The notes below the pieces were generated by a model. It had not been told where the DNA came from, searched no databases, and saw only the letters and a list, made by a program, of their open reading frames with translations. A stretch of 11,385 nucleotides of DNA from Fibrobacteraceae bacterium (GTDB lineage: Bacteria; Fibrobacterota; Fibrobacteria; Fibrobacterales; Fibrobacteraceae), in contig JALNVO010000071.1 in the NCBI GenBank assembly GCA_023231365.1, positions 1 to 11,385 of the forward strand. The letters are read 5' to 3'. Numbering within the stretch: position 1 is the first letter of the stretch; the number at the start of each line of letters is the position of its first letter. The position numbers and the translations under genes are program-made. Shown piece after piece: positions 1 through 7,135 of this stretch.

Positions 1-1185
1 TTACTTGATGATTTCAGTTACGGATCCAGCACCGACCGTGCGGCCACCCTCGCGGATGGCGAAGCGGAGCTGGTTTTCCATTGCGACTGGCGCGATGAGC
101 TCGACGTCGATCGTGATAGTGTCGCCCGGCGTCACCATCTCCACGCCCTCGGGGAGCTTGATGGTGCCCGTCACGTCCGTAGTACGGAAGTAGAACTGGG
201 GACGGTAGCCGTTCATGAACGGAGTATGGCGGCCGCCCTCTTCCTTCTTCAGGACGTAGATCTGCCCCTTGAAGTGGGCGTGAGGCGTGACGCTCTTCGG
301 TGCCGCTAGCACCTGGCCGCGGACGATGTCCTTCTTCTCCGCCCCGCGCAGCAGAAGGCCCACGTTGTCGCCCGCCTGGGCGTCATCCAAAAGCTTGCGG
401 AACATCTCGACGCCGGTGACCACGTACTCGACCGTGTCGCCGAGGCCGATGCGCTCCACCTTGTCGTTAAGGTTGATCTTGCCGCGCTCGATGCGGCCCG
501 TAGCTACGGTGCCGCGGCCCGTGATCGTGAAAACGTCTTCCACCGGCATCAGGAACGGCTTCTCCGTCTCGCGCTTCGGAAGCGGGATGTACTCGTCGCA
601 GGCCCGCATGAGCTCCATGATCTTCTCCTGGTAGGCGGGGTCGCCTTCCAGCGCCTTCAAGGCTGAGCCGCGGATGATCGGGGTGTTCGCCCCATCATAC
701 TGATACTTGGTGAGGAGGTCGCGGATCTCTTCCTCGACGAGCTCGAGGAGCTCCGGATCGTCGACCATGTCGCACTTGTTCAGGAACACGACGATCTTGG
801 GGACGCCGACCTGGTGGGCGAGGAGGATGTGCTCGCGGGTCTGCGGCATCGGGCCGTCAGTCGCCGCGACGACGAGGATGGCGCCGTCCATCTGGGCCGC
901 GCCAGTTACCATGTTCTTCACGTAGTCCGCGTGACCCGGGCAGTCGACGTGCGCGTAGTGGCGCTTCTCGCTCTGGTACTCCACGTGGGACGTGTTTATC
1001 GTGATCCCGCGGGCCTTCTCTTCAGGCGCGTTGTCGATCTCGTCGAACTTCTTTGCCGCAGCGAGGCCCTTCGCCGCTAGCGTCGTGCAGATCGCCGCGG
1101 TGAGCGTCGTCTTGCCGTGGTCCACGTGGCCGATCGTGCCGATGTTGCAGTGCGGCTTCGTTCTTTCAAACTTCTCTTTTGCCAT
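1..1185 (-). CDS. tuf: Translation elongation factor EF-Tu
   Basis: EF-Tu is the GTPase that carries aminoacyl-tRNA to the ribosomal A site in the cytoplasm. The protein is 394 residues, the standard length, and complete: ATG at 1185-1183, TAA at the first three bases of the window. Visible motifs are G1 GHVDHGKT (19-26), switch I RGITI (59-63, with T62), G3 DCPGH (81-85, with the catalytic H85), G4 NKCD (136-139) and a GSAL G5. Domains 2 and 3 follow, ending in the conserved FAIREGGRTVGAG segment near the C terminus. A good Shine-Dalgarno, AGAGGA (1192-1197), lies 6 bases before the start. The oddity is composition. The interior is about 57-75% GC in the lines I counted and favours GCG, GTC, CTC and GGC, whereas enolase in the same window favours GCT, GTT and GGT. 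The first ten or so and last few codons look like the neighbours. Identity is certain; the cause of the composition is not. Confidence 0.98.
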   Translation of the reverse strand: MAKEKFERTKPHCNIGTIGHVDHGKTTLTAAICTTLAAKGLAAAKKFDEIDNAPEEKARGITINTSHVEYQSEKRHYAHVDCPGHADYVKNMVTGAAQMDGAILVVAATDGPMPQTREHILLAHQVGVPKIVVFLNKCDMVDDPELLELVEEEIRDLLTKYQYDGANTPIIRGSALKALEGDPAYQEKIMELMRACDEYIPLPKRETEKPFLMPVEDVFTITGRGTVATGRIERGKINLNDKVERIGLGDTVEYVVTGVEMFRKLLDDAQAGDNVGLLLRGAEKKDIVRGQVLAAPKSVTPHAHFKGQIYVLKKEEGGRHTPFMNGYRPQFYFRTTDVTGTIKLPEGVEMVTPGDTITIDVELIAPVAMENQLRFAIREGGRTVGAGSVTEIIK

Positions 1186-1230
1186 AAATAATCCTCTTCT
1201 TCACCAGAAGGTTTATCGCTTCATATCTGC

Positions 1231-1246
1231 GAATGCTTGCGCATTC
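1231..1246 (-). promoter_or_regulatory. GNRA-tetraloop hairpin in the tuf 5' leader
   Basis: The minus strand reads GAATGC GCAA GCATTC: a perfect 6-bp stem closed by a GCAA tetraloop of the stable GNRA class. It is 5 bases downstream of the longer stem-loop and about 33 bases before the Shine-Dalgarno of tuf. The two hairpins in tandem suggest a structured leader; its function is unknown. Confidence 0.5.
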
Positions 1247-1251
1247 TGAAT

Positions 1252-1287
1252 ATCTCGGAAAGCATAGGAAGCGCTACTTTCCGAAAT
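1252..1287 (-). promoter_or_regulatory. Stem-loop in the tuf 5' leader
   Basis: In minus-strand RNA, bases 1287-1277 (ATTTCGGAAAG) pair with 1262-1252 (CTTTCCGAGAT), giving an 11-bp stem around a 14-base loop. One pair is G-U on the minus strand but would be an A-C mismatch on the plus strand, which favours a minus-strand RNA. No U tract follows, so it does not look like a terminator. It lies between the candidate promoter and the tuf ribosome-binding site, so a role in tuf mRNA stability or regulation is possible. No known leader family is recognised. Confidence 0.5.
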
Positions 1288-1297
1288 TGAGACCCCA

Positions 1298-1325
1298 ATT
1301 TTAGCTTTTTTACAAAAAAAAACAA
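1298..1325 (-). promoter_or_regulatory. Candidate sigma70-type promoter for tuf
   Basis: On the minus strand TTGTTT (1325-1320) and TAAAAT (1303-1298) are separated by 16 bases, in an A/T-rich tract between the upstream GTPase stop and the tuf leader. Transcription would begin near 1291 and give a leader of roughly 105 bases. Runs of A and T make chance matches likely here, so this is only a candidate. Confidence 0.35.
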
Positions 1326-1375
1326 GCTCTTTTTTAAAAAAATTTACAGAAAATATACAAAAGGACGTAAAAAGC

Positions 1376-3304
1376 CTACATCTTGTAGGGCTCATAGCCT
1401 AAAAAGCGCAATGAATATTGCGCAGTACCTTTCGAAATAGAACGCACTGCAGTAGAATAACCAAAAAGATTCCGAAGAGGAAGTTCCGCTTTTAATGAAT
1501 GAATCACTCCATTCCCGCCAATTTTTCCGATTTTTCCCTTACGGGACAAAATGTCCCCGCTCACTAGGCCCGCATATTCCACCGGACATTCCAAGGATAT
1601 TTCCATATTGGGTTCATATAAGACGACATCTACAGGCTTTATAAGCATTGCTACAGCATCGGAACAAGCCTTTTTAATCATTGGAACGGGAGCTATTCCC
1701 TCGCTGTCAAAGGAATGGATTTCAAACCCGACACCGACAAGCGGCCCTTTCCCTAAAAAGCCTATCTCGGAGCTCTCCAATAAAGCCGAGCGAATTCCCG
1801 CTAAAATTTCCCTAGGAGCTCTTTCCAAAAATGCTCCTGACAATTTAATATCCCGGTCGGATTCCGGTAGAGGGTACGCAGAAAGTGTTAAAGAAACAGT
1901 AAACGGCCCTGCTTGGAACGAATTCTTCACTGGAGCCATAGAATGAGACAATCGTTCCTGCCAAAGGACATCGGGCTTGCCCGCTCGCACTTCACAGTGA
2001 AATTCCCGCTTGATGCGTTCCAAAATGACATCCAGCTGAACTTCGCCTACAGTATGAAGAACCCAAAAGCCTCCCTCCGGATGAGGGGTTATCTCGATAG
2101 AAGGATCCATTCGGGAAAGAATTTCCAAGCTCTTTTCCACTTGAGCAAAATCTTCTGGCCGGAGACATTCGATATGCGTTTGAAGCAGCGGATTATACTT
2201 TTCTGATTGAAAAAATGGTTCCCTGCAAAGAGGCGTGCCTTTGAGGGAAATCTTCAGTCCCAAACTCAGTGGCTTTTCAGAACGGACAGCATAAATATCA
2301 CCAGGAAGGATTTCTTCAACAGGAAGAAGCTGCGATGCCTTCATCCGGAAAAAACTAAAACCCTTCGGAAAAGAACCGAACGGAACTTTTGCCCTACTTC
2401 TAAAGAGAGCTATTTCCCCGAGATCCGGGAAATGGCGAAGGCGGATAACTTCGCCTAAACAGTTCGCATCAAACTGCGGAGGAGAAGGCAGAAAGAAAGA
2501 AAGGCCCGTCATCAAACTGCGGACGCCAAAATTTTCTTTAGCCGACCCCGCATAACAAAGGACCGATTTGTCCGAAGCAGAAAGTTTTTCCAAAGCGGCA
2601 ATCAAATCTTTTGGGGGAACAGCGATTCCATTCATCGCCGATGATAGAACGCCGTCATCAAATTCAGAAGAAGCGTCTACAGCTTCGGAATAAAGCCTCT
2701 GGAGAAGCGACTTCGCAGGATCTTCTACAGGCAAGCGATCCGGCTCTTCCTTTCCATTTCTGTGAACAAGGCGTGCAGAACTGATGACATCCAACTCGGA
2801 GGAAATATTTCCAGAGGAATACTCGGGTACAGACAAAAGAAGCGGCTTGATATTTAAAAATTCTTCAATGGCTATGAGAGTATCGTCCAAAGAATAAGAA
2901 GGATTATCCAGCTTATTGATAAAGATAAGGGTGCGAATCCTCTTCTCCCGAAGTTTTTTCCAAGCAGCAAGCGTTTGCGTTTCTACGCCATCCGCAGCAG
3001 AAACAACAAGAATCGCGCCTTCAACAGCCGAAAGAGCCATATCGACTTCCGCCCCAAAATCCACATGCCCAGGAGTATCGATAAAGTTAAACCAGATCCC
3101 CCGCCATTCAAAATGGGCAACGCCAGCTTCAATGGTAATGCCTCGCTCTTTTTCTTCCGGCAGATAATCCATCGTAGCAAGGCCATCTTCCACATTGCCG
3201 GGAGAGCGCACTTCACCGGCAGTAAAGAGGATGCGCTCGGAAAGGGTTGTTTTTCCTGCATCCACGTGTGCTAAAATGGCAATGTTCCGAATTGGCTTAT
3301 CCAT
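1376..3304 (-). CDS. EF-G-like / ribosomal-protection-type translational GTPase
   Basis: This is a 642-residue translational GTPase paralogous to EF-G and to Tet(M)/Tet(O) ribosomal protection proteins, expected to act on the ribosome. Motifs: G1 AHVDAGKT (12-19), switch I RGITI (54-58), G3 DTPGH (76-80), G4 NKLD (130-133), and a G5-like AGSAKENFG (near 255). Domains II to V follow; the C-terminal part keeps EF-G wording such as LFGYSTAVRSISKGTAQYS. It is about 60 residues shorter than housekeeping EF-G (near 700) and close to Tet(M) (639). The tip loop of domain IV reads SFDSEGIAPVP (531-541) instead of the canonical HDVDSSE type. I chose the ATG at 3304 because it gives the usual family N terminus; a TTG at 3334 would add ten residues and lies inside the terminator hairpin. 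Only 1 base separates an AAGGG from this ATG, so initiation is uncertain. It could be an auxiliary EF-G, a rescue or recycling factor, or antibiotic protection; the sequence does not decide. Confidence 0.88.
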   Translation of the reverse strand: MDKPIRNIAILAHVDAGKTTLSERILFTAGEVRSPGNVEDGLATMDYLPEEKERGITIEAGVAHFEWRGIWFNFIDTPGHVDFGAEVDMALSAVEGAILVVSAADGVETQTLAAWKKLREKRIRTLIFINKLDNPSYSLDDTLIAIEEFLNIKPLLLSVPEYSSGNISSELDVISSARLVHRNGKEEPDRLPVEDPAKSLLQRLYSEAVDASSEFDDGVLSSAMNGIAVPPKDLIAALEKLSASDKSVLCYAGSAKENFGVRSLMTGLSFFLPSPPQFDANCLGEVIRLRHFPDLGEIALFRSRAKVPFGSFPKGFSFFRMKASQLLPVEEILPGDIYAVRSEKPLSLGLKISLKGTPLCREPFFQSEKYNPLLQTHIECLRPEDFAQVEKSLEILSRMDPSIEITPHPEGGFWVLHTVGEVQLDVILERIKREFHCEVRAGKPDVLWQERLSHSMAPVKNSFQAGPFTVSLTLSAYPLPESDRDIKLSGAFLERAPREILAGIRSALLESSEIGFLGKGPLVGVGFEIHSFDSEGIAPVPMIKKACSDAVAMLIKPVDVVLYEPNMEISLECPVEYAGLVSGDILSRKGKIGKIGGNGVIHSLKAELPLRNLFGYSTAVRSISKGTAQYSLRFLGYEPYKM

Positions 3305-3310
3305 ACCCTT

Positions 3311-3346
3311 AAAATAGAAAAAGACCCCGGACAAACCGGGGCCTTT
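3311..3346 (-). terminator. Intrinsic terminator of the ABC importer operon
   Basis: Read on the minus strand, AAAGGCCCCGG (3346-3336), loop TTTGT, CCGGGGTCTTT (3330-3320) forms an 11-bp GC-rich stem with one G-U pair, followed by a U-rich tail to 3311. The G-U pair would be A-C on the other strand, so the element is oriented with the operon. It begins 15 bases after the TAA of the last importer gene. Its U tract runs straight into the start region of the EF-G-like gene, leaving no room for a separate promoter between them. Confidence 0.88.
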
Positions 3347-3361
3347 GATAAATGAAACAAA

Positions 3362-4156
3362 TTAATGACGCTTGCGGATCCACTCCGTCTTGTGAACCTC
3401 CGGAATATCATCCAAAAGTTTCAAGGTGTGCGGTTCCTTTGTATCATCAAGCACTTCTGCAGGAGTACCCATGTTCACGATCTTGCCTTCATGCATAATG
3501 AAAATCCGATTGCTCACATAGTTAGCAAGACCTATATCGTGGGTGACAAAGATGATCGTCATCTGCAGCTCTTCCTTGAGCTTCATCAAATAATCAAGAA
3601 TGTTTGCACGGACACAAGCATCCACCATTGAGGTCGGTTCGTCCGCGACAAGCACCTTCGGGCGAAGAGCAAAGATACGGGCAAGAAGCATACGCTGCAT
3701 CTGGCCGCCAGAAAGTTCGAACGGATACTTACCCTCAATGTCCGAAGGTTTGACGTTCACGGCAAGGAGGCCTGCATCCACACGTTTCTGCACATCTTCC
3801 TTAGAAGGCTTGTCCTTCAAAATATTCAAGGAATCTTCTAATTGAGAACGAATGGTGAAAAACTGATTGAAACAGCTGAACGGATCCTGAAACACGGACT
3901 GCACTTCATTCCAATGATCTTTCAGATTGGAAATTTTATGACCGCGATAAAGAAATTCACCTGCGTTCGGAGTATAGAGACCAAGCATAATCTTGGCAAG
4001 GACGCTCTTGCCGCAACCCGAACCGCCTACAATAGAAACAATTTCACCATCATGGATGTCGAAAGAAACGTTGTCTACAGCGACTTTTGTCCGTTTGCCC
4101 GCCCCGAAAGTTTTAACAATGCTCTTTGCGGAAAAAACGATATCACTATTTGGCAT
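3362..4156 (-). CDS. Oligopeptide-type ABC transporter ATP-binding protein (OppF/DppF-like)
   Basis: This is the second ATPase of the importer, a cytoplasmic subunit that pairs with the OppD-like subunit and hydrolyses ATP to drive uptake. It has Walker A GGSGCGKS (44-51), Q-loop Q90 in VFQDP, the canonical signature LSGGQ (148-152), Walker B VLVADE (168-173) and the switch histidine H206. The D-loop is SMVD (176-179) rather than the usual SALD. At 264 residues it is shorter than typical OppF (around 320-330) and lacks the C-terminal cysteine-containing extension, ending in RKRH. The start ATG overlaps the end of the OppD-like gene by 11 bases and has GAGGTG five bases upstream, so translation is probably coupled. 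It is the last gene of the operon, followed by a strong terminator. Confidence 0.92.
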   Translation of the reverse strand: MPNSDIVFSAKSIVKTFGAGKRTKVAVDNVSFDIHDGEIVSIVGGSGCGKSVLAKIMLGLYTPNAGEFLYRGHKISNLKDHWNEVQSVFQDPFSCFNQFFTIRSQLEDSLNILKDKPSKEDVQKRVDAGLLAVNVKPSDIEGKYPFELSGGQMQRMLLARIFALRPKVLVADEPTSMVDACVRANILDYLMKLKEELQMTIIFVTHDIGLANYVSNRIFIMHEGKIVNMGTPAEVLDDTKEPHTLKLLDDIPEVHKTEWIRKRH

Positions 4157-5132
4157 AGTCGCACCTCACGAGACGATCGCCCACCATACGGATGAGCTGA
4201 GTATTCTTTTTGCAATCCGGACAAGCAACTTTACAACGTTCTGCAAAGCGGCAACCGACAATAGTTTGTTTCAGGCTAGGAGGAGCTCCTTCAATAGCCT
4301 CAGGCTTGCGAGTACGCTGGCTCTGTTCCGTACTGAGCATTGCATTCATCAAAGCTTTGGTATACGGATGGCGAGGATCCTTGACAACTTGTTCGGCCGA
4401 ACCCATTTCAACAAATTCGCCCGCATACATAATGGCAATGTTATCCGCAACATGGTACAGAAGCGGAAGTTCATGCGTGATGAATATCATTGTTGAGAAA
4501 ATGCCTTTATCCAGCAAATCAAAAATCATACGGATGACTTCTTTCTGCGTCGATACGTCCAAAGCGGAAGTCGGCTCGTCCGCAATCACCATCTGAGGAT
4601 TGAGGAGAGTAGAAATTCCGATAACAGAACGCTGGCGTTCACCAGCAGTGAGCTGGTTTGGGAAAGAATTCAAAACGCGCTTGGTATCCATTCCAAACAA
4701 GTCGAAACGCTCGCAAAGGCGTTCGTAAATTTCCTTCGGAGAAACGGAAGAACCGCTTTTCTGATGAGCGGCAATCACATCGGCAGCAATGTCCTTTACC
4801 TTTCTAACCGGATTGAGGGCGTTGAAAGCTCCTTGTGGAATCATAGAAATCTTCTGAGCAAGGACATTCGCACGGATGTCTTCAACGGTGCGGTTCATCA
4901 AAGATTCACCATTCACGCGGACATCGCCGCTTGTCGGATAAAGCGGAGGAATGCACATACCCATAAGTCCGCTCACAAGCGTAGACTTACCGCAACCGGA
5001 TTCGCCTGCAATGCCAAGGATCTCACCCTGTTTCATTGAGAAAGAAACATCCGTAACGGCATTGATTTTCTCACCGAAACGAGTGAGATAATGCAAGCTC
5101 AAATGATCTACTTCCAAAATTTTTGCTGACAT
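4146..5132 (-). CDS. Oligopeptide-type ABC transporter ATP-binding protein (OppD/DppD-like)
   Basis: This is the first ATPase subunit of the importer, 328 residues, the usual size for OppD/DppD. It shows Walker A GESGCGKS (43-50), Q-loop Q100 in MIPQGAFNALNPV, Walker B MVIADE (181-186), D-loop SALD and switch histidine H220 in FITHE. The signature is LTAGE (161-165), a departure from LSGGQ/LSGGM. The C-terminal oligopeptide-transporter extension is present (HPYTKAL near 255-261, then cysteines 294, 300, 304, 307 and 324). In related transporters such a cysteine set can bind an iron-sulfur cluster; whether it does so here is inference. The gene starts 12 bases after the permease C stop with AAGGGG 8 bases upstream, and overlaps the next ATPase gene by 11 bases. 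Confidence 0.93.
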   Translation of the reverse strand: MSAKILEVDHLSLHYLTRFGEKINAVTDVSFSMKQGEILGIAGESGCGKSTLVSGLMGMCIPPLYPTSGDVRVNGESLMNRTVEDIRANVLAQKISMIPQGAFNALNPVRKVKDIAADVIAAHQKSGSSVSPKEIYERLCERFDLFGMDTKRVLNSFPNQLTAGERQRSVIGISTLLNPQMVIADEPTSALDVSTQKEVIRMIFDLLDKGIFSTMIFITHELPLLYHVADNIAIMYAGEFVEMGSAEQVVKDPRHPYTKALMNAMLSTEQSQRTRKPEAIEGAPPSLKQTIVGCRFAERCKVACPDCKKNTQLIRMVGDRLVRCDYAK

Positions 5133-5144
5133 AATTAAGACCCC

Positions 5145-5990
5145 TTACTTGCGGAGGCGCGGGTTGAAGACGCCTTCCATAGAAGTGTTGATCAAATAAA
5201 GAGCGAACACCGTCAGCGTAATAACGATAGTCGCAGGAAGGAACGCCATCCAAATGCCATCGGAAAGAGCTCCGTTATCCTTCGCCTGATTCAATATAAT
5301 GCCGAGCGATGTAGAATCCAGAGGGCCAAGGCCGATCATGGAAATGGAAGCTTCCGAAAGAATTCCCGAAGAAACCTGCATGATGAAAACCATAAAGACG
5401 TATGACATCAAATACGGAAGAACGTGCTTGAAAACGATCGTCAAGGAACTTGCACCATTGAGACGGGCAAGGGCTATATGATCGCGGCTTCTCAAAGCGG
5501 AAGCCTGAGCACGCACAGCACGTGCAGACCAACTCCAAGTCGTAAGACCAATAATCGCTCCGATCAACGTAAGGGATCGCCCATCTTTAACAGCCGAACT
5601 GATGAGGACGAGAATTACAAACGAAGGAATCACAATGAAAAGGTTCGTGCCCATGTTGAGAATTTCATCCAGCCATCCACCTTTAAAGCCTCCGAAAAGG
5701 CCGATGAACACGCCGAGAACAGTCGCAATAACACCAGCAACAAAACCCACATACAGAGAAGAGCGGAGACCACTGATGAGAAGCGACATATAATCGCGTC
5801 CCAAGTGATCCGTTCCAAACAGATGTTCCGCACTAGACGGAGCATAAGGACCAGCAACAATATCGCGATAGTTTGTATCCACATGATACAACACAGGACC
5901 AAGGAACGCAATCAAAAGCGTAATGAGGAAAATAGTCACACCGATAACAAACATCGGGGACTTCATCAAATTTTTAAGAAGTTTCAACAT
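5145..5990 (-). CDS. Oligopeptide-type ABC transporter permease (OppC/DppC-like)
   Basis: This inner-membrane permease forms the translocation channel with the OppB-like subunit. It is 281 residues, normal for the family. There is a short cytoplasmic N terminus and a first membrane segment (about 14-34), then the OppC-type periplasmic stretch with HLFGTDHLGRD near 61-71, then about five further hydrophobic segments. The ATPase-contacting EAA loop is visible as LARLNGASSLTIVFKHVLPYL-like sequence near residues 175-195. The start lies only 2 bases after the permease B stop. Its ribosome-binding site GGAGG sits inside the last codons of permease B, indicating translational coupling. I see no truncation or missing key motif. 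Confidence 0.94.
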   Translation of the reverse strand: MLKLLKNLMKSPMFVIGVTIFLITLLIAFLGPVLYHVDTNYRDIVAGPYAPSSAEHLFGTDHLGRDYMSLLISGLRSSLYVGFVAGVIATVLGVFIGLFGGFKGGWLDEILNMGTNLFIVIPSFVILVLISSAVKDGRSLTLIGAIIGLTTWSWSARAVRAQASALRSRDHIALARLNGASSLTIVFKHVLPYLMSYVFMVFIMQVSSGILSEASISMIGLGPLDSTSLGIILNQAKDNGALSDGIWMAFLPATIVITLTVFALYLINTSMEGVFNPRLRK

Positions 5991-5992
5991 AA

Positions 5993-7126
5993 TTATTTAC
6001 CTCCCATCTGGAGACCGGCCTTGACACGCGGATCAAAGACGGCAATCAAGACATCAACCGCGAAATTTGCAATAAGAACGCACGTCGAAATCATAAGCGT
6101 GCAACCTTGGATAGTTGCATAATCGTTCTGCTGAATAGCAGTGAGCATTGCCATTCCGAGGCCCGGATAAGAAAAAATCATTTCCGTAATAAGAGCTCCA
6201 CCGACCATAGAGCCCAAAGATTGAGCAAGACCTGTGAGCTGAGGAAGCATTGCATTGCGGAACACATAACCGATAATTTTGCCTTCGCGAAGACCGAGCC
6301 ACTTAGCATACTTCATATAATCCGTTCCGAGTTCGTAAATACTCATAGAACGCATACCCGTCGCTTGACCTGCCAAAAGAATCGGGAAACAGGAAAAGAA
6401 CGGAAGCACATAATAATAACCGACGGACTTAATAAATGCAAAATTAAAACCGGGAATCAAATCCGGTCCATAGGCTCCCATAGCAGGGAACCAGCCAAGT
6501 GTAATGGAAAAAAGGGCCACGAGAAGCATACCGAAAACAAAGTAAGGAACTCCGTTGAGGAACATCGCTAACGGGAAGAACACCTTATCAAAGATGCCCC
6601 GCTTATATGCGGCAAAAGCTCCAAGCAAGTTACCCACGATCCAGCCGAGGAGAATCGTCGGGGCTTGGATGGCGAGAGTCCAAGGAATACTTTCCTTGAT
6701 GATATCAATCACCGGCTTCGGGTATTGGCTATAGGAAAGGCCGAGATCTCCCTTAAACACATTCTTGATGTAGGAAACAAATTGAGAAAATCCCGAAGCG
6801 AGTTTCGGTTCTTTTTTCACTACCGGAGCACCAGCCGAATCAAGGACAGGTTTACCGTTGTTATCCAGTTCAGGAATTTGTTCGTAAATAACGGAACCAT
6901 CTTCGTTGAGTTCGGCCATACCGAATGACACGAGCAGGGATTCTTTCTTTTTCTGGGCTTCTTCTGGAGAAAGTCCTTGAGCGGCCTTGCCCATGATGAT
7001 GTCGACAGGGTTATTCTCGCCCAAACGAGGCAACGTGAAGTTGATTGCTACGGCTACGATAAAGGTGAGGATGTACCAGAAACCTTTTTGAAGGACATAG
7101 CGAAGCATTGGAAACTGTTTTAGCAT
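5993..7126 (-). CDS. Oligopeptide-type ABC transporter permease (OppB/DppB-like) with an enlarged periplasmic loop
   Basis: This is the partner inner-membrane permease of the importer, 377 residues against roughly 305-340 in common OppB/DppB proteins. It has a first membrane segment (about 15-32), the family landmark GDLGLSYSQ (126-134), about five later membrane segments, an EAA loop around MKYAKWLGLREGKIIGYVF in the last third, and a C terminus ending FDPRVKAG before MGGK. The extra length lies between the first membrane segment and GDLGLS. About residues 70-112 form a charged, Asp/Asn/Pro/Gly-rich stretch (ELNEDGSVIYEQIPELDNNG and onward) predicted to face the periplasm. The start ATG at 7126 has AAGGA about 6 bases upstream and lies 9 bases after the binding-protein stop. 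Confidence 0.93.
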   Translation of the reverse strand: MLKQFPMLRYVLQKGFWYILTFIVAVAINFTLPRLGENNPVDIIMGKAAQGLSPEEAQKKKESLLVSFGMAELNEDGSVIYEQIPELDNNGKPVLDSAGAPVVKKEPKLASGFSQFVSYIKNVFKGDLGLSYSQYPKPVIDIIKESIPWTLAIQAPTILLGWIVGNLLGAFAAYKRGIFDKVFFPLAMFLNGVPYFVFGMLLVALFSITLGWFPAMGAYGPDLIPGFNFAFIKSVGYYYVLPFFSCFPILLAGQATGMRSMSIYELGTDYMKYAKWLGLREGKIIGYVFRNAMLPQLTGLAQSLGSMVGGALITEMIFSYPGLGMAMLTAIQQNDYATIQGCTLMISTCVLIANFAVDVLIAVFDPRVKAGLQMGGK

Positions 7127-7135
7127 TTTTCGTCC

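Noticed and set aside
1221..1265. A 14-codon minus-strand frame inside the tuf leader (ATG at 1265-1263, TGA at 1223-1221) as a regulatory leader peptide.
   Set aside because: No Shine-Dalgarno precedes it and it covers the hairpins, which explain the sequence better.
1213..1395. A 60-residue minus-strand frame spanning the tuf upstream region.
   Set aside because: It covers the A/T-rich promoter tract and leader, overlaps the preceding stop region, is Phe/Lys-rich and low complexity, and has no ribosome-binding site.
1376..3304. Calling the GTPase a tetracycline resistance gene.
   Set aside because: Length and G domain fit the ribosomal-protection group, but the C-terminal half reads closer to EF-G and the tip loop does not match Tet(M), so resistance cannot be claimed from sequence alone.
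3305..3334. TTG at 3334 as the start of the EF-G-like gene, adding ten residues.
   Set aside because: The added residues are encoded by the terminator hairpin and U tract and are not typical of the family N terminus. The ATG at 3304 is preferred, though translation from the TTG is not excluded.
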